NCBI GenBank assembly: GCA_036004405.1
Contig: DASYRM010000196.1
Span: 1-5,761 of the forward strand
Length of the DNA: 5,761 nucleotides
From: DASYRM01 sp036004405
Lineage (GTDB): Bacteria; Acidobacteriota; Vicinamibacteria; Vicinamibacterales; UBA2999
Reading direction: 5' to 3'
Made by a program: the position numbers and the translations under genes. Under the pieces are notes generated by a model. That model was given only the letters and a program-made list of their open reading frames with translations. It did not search any database and had not been told where the DNA came from. Positions within the stretch are counted from its first letter, which is position 1. The number at the start of each line of letters is the position of its first letter. This document shows, piece after piece, positions 1 to 5,761 of the stretch.

Positions 1-150
1 GCGTTCCCAAGCCGCGAGGCCGCCAAGAAGAGCTGGGATGCGTTTCGTGCCGACCCGGAGTGGGCCAAGGTGGCCGCGGCGTCGGGCGTCGGGCAGGTGA
101 AGGTGGACTCAGTGTATTTCGAGCCGACGGACTACTCGCCGCTGAAATAG
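1..150 (+). CDS. NIPSNAP family protein, C-terminal end (partial)
   Basis: Frame 1 is open from the window edge to TAG at 148-150 and gives the last 49 residues of a protein. The fragment contains SWDAFRADPEWAKV followed about 20 residues later by YFEPTDYSPLK at the very C-terminus. A Trp-x-x-Phe-x-x-DPEW helix and a terminal PTD(F/Y)SPL strand are typical of the NIPSNAP ferredoxin-like (dimeric alpha/beta barrel) domain, usually a small soluble protein of about 100 residues per domain, sometimes behind a signal peptide. The biochemical role of bacterial NIPSNAP proteins is mostly unknown, so no reaction is assigned. The start and any signal peptide lie upstream of the window. The gene is followed after 4 nt by a structured repeat. 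Identification rests on a short fragment, so it is probable rather than certain. Confidence 0.68.
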   Translation, partial: AFPSREAAKKSWDAFRADPEWAKVAAASGVGQVKVDSVYFEPTDYSPLK

Positions 151-154
151 GCTT

Positions 155-214
155 CGTAGAGGCGCACCTTCAGGTGCGCCTGGAGGCAGGCGGACCTCAC
201 GGTCCGCCTCTACG
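155..214. repeat. 60-bp REP-like element: two related hairpins inside a terminal inverted repeat
   Basis: Module 1 (161-180) pairs GGCGCACC with GGTGCGCC around a TTCA loop. Module 2 (188-209) pairs AGGCGGACC with GGTCCGCCT around a TCAC loop. The two stems are the same sequence apart from one base pair that is C-G in module 1 (165/176) and G-C in module 2 (193/204), so both arms changed together. The outer arms 155-168 and 201-214 are also inverted repeats of each other with 13 of 14 matches. The left arm of module 1 can therefore pair either locally or with the right arm of module 2. The element begins 4 nt after the NIPSNAP stop. No T tract follows, so it is not a standard intrinsic terminator. 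A dispersed REP/BIME-type element or an mRNA 3'-end stabiliser is most likely. No target-site duplication is visible. Confidence 0.75.
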
Positions 215-220
215 TACAAT
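215..220 (+). promoter_or_regulatory. Possible -10 element (TACAAT) for a leaderless acyltransferase mRNA
   Basis: TACAAT matches the sigma-70 -10 consensus at five of six positions and starts immediately after the repeat element. It ends 7 nt before the GTG at 228, so a transcript from it would start at or within a base or two of the start codon. No Shine-Dalgarno sequence precedes that codon, which fits leaderless expression. No convincing -35 hexamer lies at the expected distance (192-197 is GGACCT, inside the repeat), so this stays tentative. Confidence 0.28.
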
Positions 221-227
221 CCCCTCA

Positions 228-1397
228 GTGTCCGCTGCCGCCGCCAACAGTCCGGGCCTGCCCGGCGCGCACGCGCACCGGGTCATCTTCATCGACCTCG
301 CGCGCGCGCTCGCCGTGTTCTTCATGCTCTACGGGCACACGATCGACGCGCTGCTCGCTCCGGCCTATCGCGGCGGTGTGTGGTTCGATGCCTGGCAGTT
401 CCAGCGCGGCCTGACGTCGAGCCTGTTCCTCATCCTCTCGGGGTTTGCCTTCAGCATCGCGACGGGCCGGCACTGGTCGTCGCACATCCACGTGACGCCC
501 GCGTGGTGGCGTCGCATACGCCGCTTCGCGTGGTTCGTGTTCCTGGGCTACTCGCTGCACTCGCCGGTGGGCCGCGCGGTGGACTACAAGTTCGCCACCG
601 AGGCCGCGTGGCGCACCTTCTGGGCCGTGGACGTCCTGCAACTGATTGGCGTCACGTTTATCGGGGTGCAGTGCCTCGTGCTCGCGACGCGGACGCGCAC
701 GCGATTTACGATGACTGCCGTGGCGCTGGCGGTCGTTCTGGTCGCCATCGCGCCGACGTTCTGGGCCGTCGACTGGGGCCGCTGGCTGCCCATGTGGGCC
801 TGGGGGTATCTGTCGCCCGTGCTCGGCCCGGCCTTTCCACTCTTTCCCGCCGTGCCGTGGTCGGCGTTCATCCTGGTGGGCGCCGCGCTCGGCCAGATCT
901 ACTCCAGCTGGGGCGGCTCGCACCTTGATGCCTTCGCCAACCGGGTGCTGTTGATCCCTGGCCTCGTCGCGGTGGCCGCCGGCTACGGCGCCGCCTTCCT
1001 GCCGGTGGCCGCCTTCGCCAACGGTGCGCGCAGCGTGCTGCCCGTGGACCTGCTCATCCGCACCGGCGCGTGCATGGCGATCATGGGCGTCATCGCCCAC
1101 GCCAGCCAGCGGGTGGTGCGCCTGCCGCGCGTCTTCGGCGCCGTCGCGCAGGAGACGCTCGTCATCTACTTCTTCCACCTGTGCGTGATCTACGGGTCCG
1201 CCTGGAGCTACGGCCTGGTGCAGTTCTACGGCGCGTCGCTCGGGCCCGGCCAGACGGCAGGCACCGTGGCGGTGCTCGTAGTGGCGATGTCGGTGATGGC
1301 GTTGTGGTGGAACTGGCTGAAGCACTCCCGCCCCCGCGTGGCGCGCTACACGGCCCTTGCCGGGTGCATTGTGCTGGTCGGCGGGATTCTGTTCTAG
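228..1397 (+). CDS. Polytopic membrane acyltransferase-like protein (HGSNAT/DUF1624 or acyltransferase-3 group)
   Basis: From GTG 228 this encodes 389 residues with roughly ten hydrophobic segments, the first at about 19-37 and the last at the C-terminal end. The first carries R-V-I-F-I-D-L-A-R-A-L-A followed by Y-G-H-T (His37). This is the arrangement seen at the start of membrane acyltransferases of the HGSNAT-catalytic/DUF1624 (YeiB-like) and acyltransferase-3 families, where a conserved His near the first helix is important. Other family-like features are SLFLILSGFAFS (65-76), VDVLQLIG (134-141), FPLFPAVPW (203-211) and a late helix with VIYFFHL (His317). Such proteins move acyl groups to sugars or other surface molecules in the inner membrane; the substrate here cannot be read. 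The frame is open back to a GTG at 60, but that would run through the NIPSNAP gene and the repeat, and its N-terminus looks non-coding, so GTG 228 is preferred. No ribosome binding site is evident. Confidence 0.7.
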   Translation: MSAAAANSPGLPGAHAHRVIFIDLARALAVFFMLYGHTIDALLAPAYRGGVWFDAWQFQRGLTSSLFLILSGFAFSIATGRHWSSHIHVTPAWWRRIRRFAWFVFLGYSLHSPVGRAVDYKFATEAAWRTFWAVDVLQLIGVTFIGVQCLVLATRTRTRFTMTAVALAVVLVAIAPTFWAVDWGRWLPMWAWGYLSPVLGPAFPLFPAVPWSAFILVGAALGQIYSSWGGSHLDAFANRVLLIPGLVAVAAGYGAAFLPVAAFANGARSVLPVDLLIRTGACMAIMGVIAHASQRVVRLPRVFGAVAQETLVIYFFHLCVIYGSAWSYGLVQFYGASLGPGQTAGTVAVLVVAMSVMALWWNWLKHSRPRVARYTALAGCIVLVGGILF

Positions 1398-1419
1398 TCC
1401 CGAGGGGAATCTGTTCTAG
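1383..1419. repeat. Short direct duplication across the acyltransferase stop codon
   Basis: The 15-mer GGGATTCTGTTCTAG at 1383-1397, which ends in the TAG stop, recurs as GGGAATCTGTTCTAG at 1405-1419 with one mismatch, 22 bp further on. This looks like a small local duplication that copied the gene end including its stop. No function is implied. Confidence 0.6.
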
Positions 1420-1468
1420 AGTTGGTCAATAGGCCGGCTCGCCCCTCGAATCCGGACCGGGGGCGCTG

Positions 1469-1474
1469 TATGAT
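1469..1474 (+). promoter_or_regulatory. Candidate -10 element (TATGAT) of the VWA-C13-MoxR operon
   Basis: TATGAT lies 47 nt upstream of the VWA start and matches the sigma-70 -10 consensus at five of six positions. It is preceded directly by TG. The hexamer about 17 nt upstream (1446-1451, TCGAAT) is a weak -35 match. A transcript from here would begin at about 1480-1482, just at the 5' arm of the leader hairpin. The site sits in the only sizeable gap (124 bp) before the three-gene cluster, as expected for the operon promoter. Confidence 0.45.
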
Positions 1475-1479
1475 CGCCA

Positions 1480-1515
1480 CCTCTCCAGGCCTGAGGGGTC
1501 AGGGATTCGGAGAGG
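1480..1515 (+). promoter_or_regulatory. Foldable 5' leader that can pair with the ribosome binding site of the VWA gene
   Basis: CCTCTCC (1480-1486) is the exact complement of GGAGAGG (1509-1515), the purine-rich Shine-Dalgarno region 6 nt before ATG 1522. Inside this, CCTGA (1490-1494) pairs with TCAGG (1499-1503) around a GGGG loop, leaving a 3/5-nt internal loop. The two-part stem would hide the ribosome binding site. It resembles no riboswitch class I can name. It may be a simple translational damper or thermosensor-like leader, or chance pairing in GC-rich DNA. Confidence 0.42.
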
Positions 1516-1521
1516 GCTCCA

Positions 1522-3807
1522 ATGTTTGACACCCTGTTTCAGGCGCTCTTTTCGTATCGTCCCGTCGTCTTCCAGCAGGGCGAATTCCGGTTCGATCTCA
1601 CCGGCGCTTCGCTCTTCGCCGCGGGGCTCGCCGCGGTGGCGGTGGCGCTGGCCGTCTTCACGTACCGCCGCGTCCACGTGACCCAGGGGCGGCCCCGGGA
1701 CCGCGTCATCCTCACCGCGCTGCGCGTGGCGGTGCTCGCGCTCCTGCTCTTCTGCCTCTTCCGCCCCACGTTGGTGGTGCGGGCGGCGGTCAACCAGCAG
1801 AACGTCGTGGCCGTCCTGCTCGACGATTCGAGCAGCATGCGGATCCCCGATGCCGCCGGCAAGACGCGCGGACAGTGGGTGCAGGACGAGTTCGGCTCGC
1901 CGGCGGCTCCGCTCCTCAAGTCGCTCGGCGATCGCTTTCTGGTGCGCGTCTTCCGCTTTTCCTCGTCGGCCTCGCGCGTCCAGTCGGCCAAGGAGCTGAC
2001 GTTCAACGGCTCGCAGACCAAGCTTGGCGCCGCCTTCGACGGCGTCCGCGAAGAGCTGGCCGGCCTGCCGGTGGCCGGCGTGGTGCTGGTCTCGGATGGC
2101 GCCGACACGAGCGAGGCGTCGCTCTCGCAGGCCATGCTCGGCCTGAAGGCCGAGAAGCTGCCGGTCTTCGCCGTCGGCGTCGGCGCCGAGGCGCTGCCGC
2201 GCGACATCCAGGTGGACCGTGTCACCGTGCCGCGCACCGTTCTAAAGGGCGCCTCGCTGATGCTCGACGTCGTCGTGGCGCAGACCGGCTTCAACGGGCG
2301 GACGCTGACGGTGGACGTCGAGGACGACGGGCGGATCATCGGCTCCGAGAAAACGGTGCTGCCCACCGACGGCTCGCCGGCCACGGTGCGCGTGCGCGCG
2401 GTGGCGTCGGAATCGGGTCCGCGTCTCTTCAAGTTCCGGGTGGCGCCGCAGGACGGCGAGGTCGTGGCGCAGAACAACACGCGCGAGGTGCTCGTGAACG
2501 TCCGCGACGCCCGCGAGCGCATCCTCTACTACGAAGGCGAGCCGCGGTTCGAGATGAAGTTCATCCGCCGCGCCGTGGCCGACGACAAGAACCTGCTGGC
2601 GGTGGCGCTGCAGCGGACCGCCGACAACAAGTACATGCGGCTCGACGGCGACCCGGAGGAGGTCGTGGGCGGGTTCCCGAAGACGCGCGACGAGCTCTTC
2701 CGCTATCGGGGCCTCATTCTCGGCAGCGTGGAGGCCGGCGCCTTCTCCGGTGACCAGCTGCAGATGATTGCCGACTTCGTCGATCGGCGCGGCGGCGGGC
2801 TGCTGATGATCGGCGGCCCGCGCGCCTTCGGCGAGGGCGGCTACGGCGGCACGCCGGTGGCGGATGCGCTGCCGCTCCAGATCGATCCCAAGACCCGGGC
2901 GTCCGATCCCGCGCCGCTCGCGCGGCTGAAGGTGGCGCCCACCGCGGCGGGCGAAAGTCATGCGGCCACGCAGATCATGCCGACGCCGGTCGCCTCCGTC
3001 GCGCGCTGGGCGCAGCTCCCGCAGGTCACCAGCGTCAACGCGCCGCTGCCGCTCAAGCCGGGCGCCACGGCGCTCCTCACGGGCACCGATCAGCGCGGCC
3101 GCAGCCAGGTGGTGCTGGCCGCGCACAGCTTCGGACGCGGCAAGGCGATCGCCTTCACGGCCCAGGACTCCTGGGAGTGGCAGATGCACGCGTCGATTCC
3201 GCTCGAGGATCAGACCCACGAGCAGTTCTGGCGGCAGCTGATGCGCTGGATGGTGGACGGCGTGCCCGATGTGGTGGACGTCCGCATCACCGACCGCGTC
3301 GAGCCTGGCGAGGCCGTCCAGATCGACGCGCGGGTCGTGGACAAGTCGTACGTCGAGAAGAACGACGCCACCGTGGTGGCCCACGTCACCCGGCCCAATG
3401 GCGCCACGCTGAACGTGCCGATGCAGTGGACCGGCGAGCGCGACGGCCAGTATCGCGGCATGTTCGTCAGTACAGAGGCCGGAGCCTACGAAGTGACCGT
3501 GGACGCCACCCAGGCGAACGAGACGCTCGGGTCGGGCACCGGCTACGTGCGCGCCGCCGCCGGCGACGGCGAGTATTTCGACCCCGTGATGCACGCTGCC
3601 CCGTTGCGCCGCATCGCGGAGGAGACCGGCGGCAAGTTCTACACCGCCGATTCGGTGACCAACATCGCCGAAGACGTGCGGTACGGCGGTCGCGGTGTCA
3701 CCGCGGTGGAGCAGCGGGAGCTCTGGAACATGCCGATCATCCTGATGGCGCTCATGGGGCTGGCCTGCGCCGAATGGGGATACCGCCGCCTGGTTGGGCT
3801 GGTGTAG
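1522..3807 (+). CDS. Membrane-anchored VWA protein with GATase1-like and Ig-like domains
   Basis: This is a 761-residue protein with a good purine-rich ribosome binding site (1509-1516). Two hydrophobic helices at about 29-47 and 62-80 flank a strongly basic loop (R49, R50, R57, R59, R61). A VWA domain follows at about 95-225 with an intact MIDAS: D101-x-S103-x-S105, T166 and D192 in LVSDGADTS. Residues about 332-560 look like the class I glutamine-amidotransferase-like fold found in such proteins (ILYYEGEPRFE; LLMIGGPRAFGEGGY; then GRGKAIAFTAQDSWEW and FWRQLMRWMV). Its only cysteines, C78 and C749, lie in membrane segments, so amidotransferase chemistry is not expected. An Ig-like beta region (about 585-677) and a C-terminal helix (about 738-756) ending in basic residues complete it. 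By the positive-inside rule the large central part is periplasmic. Such BatA-like VWA proteins are partners of MoxR ATPases, one of which is encoded two genes downstream. The precise role is unknown. Confidence 0.88.
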   Translation: MFDTLFQALFSYRPVVFQQGEFRFDLTGASLFAAGLAAVAVALAVFTYRRVHVTQGRPRDRVILTALRVAVLALLLFCLFRPTLVVRAAVNQQNVVAVLLDDSSSMRIPDAAGKTRGQWVQDEFGSPAAPLLKSLGDRFLVRVFRFSSSASRVQSAKELTFNGSQTKLGAAFDGVREELAGLPVAGVVLVSDGADTSEASLSQAMLGLKAEKLPVFAVGVGAEALPRDIQVDRVTVPRTVLKGASLMLDVVVAQTGFNGRTLTVDVEDDGRIIGSEKTVLPTDGSPATVRVRAVASESGPRLFKFRVAPQDGEVVAQNNTREVLVNVRDARERILYYEGEPRFEMKFIRRAVADDKNLLAVALQRTADNKYMRLDGDPEEVVGGFPKTRDELFRYRGLILGSVEAGAFSGDQLQMIADFVDRRGGGLLMIGGPRAFGEGGYGGTPVADALPLQIDPKTRASDPAPLARLKVAPTAAGESHAATQIMPTPVASVARWAQLPQVTSVNAPLPLKPGATALLTGTDQRGRSQVVLAAHSFGRGKAIAFTAQDSWEWQMHASIPLEDQTHEQFWRQLMRWMVDGVPDVVDVRITDRVEPGEAVQIDARVVDKSYVEKNDATVVAHVTRPNGATLNVPMQWTGERDGQYRGMFVSTEAGAYEVTVDATQANETLGSGTGYVRAAAGDGEYFDPVMHAAPLRRIAEETGGKFYTADSVTNIAEDVRYGGRGVTAVEQRELWNMPIILMALMGLACAEWGYRRLVGLV

Positions 3808-3811
3808 CCCC

Positions 3812-4735
3812 ATGCTCCATGCCTTTCTGCTCATCGTCGTCGGCCTCGCGGGCGACCCCGACCACGGCAAGACCTTTCACAAGTGGGGCACCACGCTGGC
3901 GCAGGCGTCCGAGCGTCTCGGTGTGGCGCCGGAGAACCTGGCGTTTCTGGTGGATGCGCCCGCCGAGGGCGACGAGAAGGTCACGGGACGCGCCACCAAG
4001 GAAGACATCGCCAAGGCGCTGCAGGGGTTCGGGGCACGCGCCGGCGCCGACGACGTCGTCTTCGTGGTGCTCATCGGTCACGGCAGCTACGATGGCCGGT
4101 CCGCGAAGTTCAACATGCCGGGCCCGGACATGACGGGCGCCGATTTCAACGCGCTGCTGACGAAGTTGCCGACCAAGCAGATCGTGTTCGTCAACACCAC
4201 GAGCGCCAGCGGTCCGTTCCTCGCGGATCTCTCGGGCCCGAGCCGCACCATCGTGACGGCGACGCGCAACGGCGCCGAGCAGTACGCCACGCTCTTCGGC
4301 GGCTACTTCATCGACGCCCTCGTGTCGGAGGCGGCCGACAGCGACAAGAACAAGCGGGTCAGCGTGCTCGAGGCGTTCCTGGCCGCCAAGGCCGAGGTGA
4401 CCAAGGCCTACGAGCGCGAAGGGCTGCTGGCCACCGAGCATGCGCTCCTCGACGACAACGGCGACAAGGACGGCAGTCCGGATCCGACGGCCACCGGCAA
4501 GGACGGGCGCGTGGCCAACATCGTCTCGCTCGGCACCGTCGGCGGCGACAACCTGCCGAGCGATCCCAAACTGCGCGCCCTGTATCTCGAGCGGCGCGAC
4601 CTCGAACGGCGCGTCGAGGCGCTCCGCCTGCTCAAGGAGAGCATGGAGCCCGGCCGCTACACCTCGGAGCTCGAGAAGCTGGTGACCGCGATCGCGCTGA
4701 AGACGCGCGAAATCCGTACGGCCGAAGGACGCTGA
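3812..4735 (+). CDS. C13/caspase-fold protein with Ser in place of the catalytic Cys
   Basis: ATG 3812 lies 4 nt after the VWA stop and gives 307 residues; a TTG at 3794 would add six residues and overlap the VWA gene. The layout matches the caspase/legumain (C13) fold: a first strand AFLLIVVGLAG (4-14), a second core strand VVFVVLIGHGSYDG with the His-Gly dyad at 90-91, and the strand before the nucleophile, IVFVNTTSASG (124-134). Aligned on the closing Ser-Gly of EACESG or DCCHSG motifs, the Cys position is Ser131, and the whole protein has no Cys. ADSDKNKRVSVLEAF (175-189) follows the spacing of an EF-hand loop, and LLDDNGDKDGS (212-222) is an Asp-rich motif common in bacterial C13-like proteins. 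Residues about 252-303 form a charged helical, probably coiled-coil tail. No clear signal peptide is present. It is co-transcribed with VWA and MoxR genes and is probably a non-proteolytic subunit or an altered hydrolase; this is inferred. Confidence 0.72.
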   Translation: MLHAFLLIVVGLAGDPDHGKTFHKWGTTLAQASERLGVAPENLAFLVDAPAEGDEKVTGRATKEDIAKALQGFGARAGADDVVFVVLIGHGSYDGRSAKFNMPGPDMTGADFNALLTKLPTKQIVFVNTTSASGPFLADLSGPSRTIVTATRNGAEQYATLFGGYFIDALVSEAADSDKNKRVSVLEAFLAAKAEVTKAYEREGLLATEHALLDDNGDKDGSPDPTATGKDGRVANIVSLGTVGGDNLPSDPKLRALYLERRDLERRVEALRLLKESMEPGRYTSELEKLVTAIALKTREIRTAEGR

Positions 4736-4741
4736 CCCTCT

Positions 4742-4746
4742 AGGAG
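4742..4746 (+). promoter_or_regulatory. Shine-Dalgarno of the MoxR gene
   Basis: AGGAG lies 10 nt before ATG 4757 in the 21-nt gap after the C13-like stop. It supports that start codon and independent ribosome entry within the operon. Confidence 0.65.
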
Positions 4747-4756
4747 CCCATACCCG

Positions 4757-5761
<1,005 letters not shown>

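Noticed and set aside
155..214. Intrinsic terminator for the NIPSNAP gene
   Set aside because: The stems are strong, but no T-rich tract follows; the next bases are TACAATCCCC. Rho-dependent or attenuating effects remain possible.
155..214. CRISPR repeat-spacer unit
   Set aside because: There are only two related hairpins with no regular spacer, and the unit is fully explained as an inverted-repeat element.
60..227. N-terminal extension of the acyltransferase to the GTG at 60
   Set aside because: It overlaps the NIPSNAP gene in another frame and reads through the hairpin repeat. The residues are Gly/Arg-rich with no family resemblance, and recognisable acyltransferase sequence begins only after position 278.
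225..1325. Minus-strand open frame (366 codons) opposite the acyltransferase
   Set aside because: It has low-complexity Arg/His/Glu-rich composition without domains, while the + strand encodes a coherent membrane protein.
2242..3870. Long minus-strand open frame (542 codons) opposite the VWA gene
   Set aside because: Its product is His/Arg/Gly-rich with no recognisable domain. It is the expected antisense shadow of a GC-rich gene, and the + strand frame has clear VWA motifs.

Overview
The window is GC-rich DNA (codon third positions almost all G or C), and every supported gene lies on the + strand. The gene content is a NIPSNAP-like protein, a membrane acyltransferase, and a set made of a membrane VWA/GATase1-like protein, a C13/caspase-fold protein and a MoxR ATPase. 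This suits a high-GC soil or sediment bacterium, most plausibly Acidobacteriota (Vicinamibacteria-like). That assignment is a family-level impression, not a database result.

Layout: (1) 1-150, the last 49 codons of a NIPSNAP-family protein. (2) 155-214, a compact 60-bp structured repeat made of two related hairpins, also bounded by a near-perfect inverted repeat. (3) 228-1397, a polytopic membrane protein resembling the HGSNAT/DUF1624 and acyltransferase-3 group. (4) 1398-1521, an intergenic region holding a short direct duplication, a -10-like TATGAT and a foldable leader whose 3' arm contains the ribosome binding site of the next gene. (5) 1522-3807, a 761-aa membrane-anchored VWA protein with a GATase1-like domain. 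(6) 3812-4735, a 307-aa C13/caspase-like protein whose expected catalytic Cys position reads Ser. (7) 4757-5761, a MoxR-type AAA+ ATPase cut by the window edge.

Genes 5 to 7 are separated by 4 and 21 nt and are very likely one operon. MoxR ATPases act as chaperone-like partners of VWA proteins. The C13-like protein between them is the least explained component. Its Cys-to-Ser change and calcium-loop-like motifs suggest a non-proteolytic or altered caspase-fold subunit. By the positive-inside rule the VWA, GATase-like and Ig-like parts of the membrane protein face the periplasm, whereas MoxR is cytoplasmic. The C13-like protein has no convincing export signal. How these parts communicate across the membrane is the main open question. 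The usual DUF58 and BatA-type partners, if present, would lie beyond base 5761.
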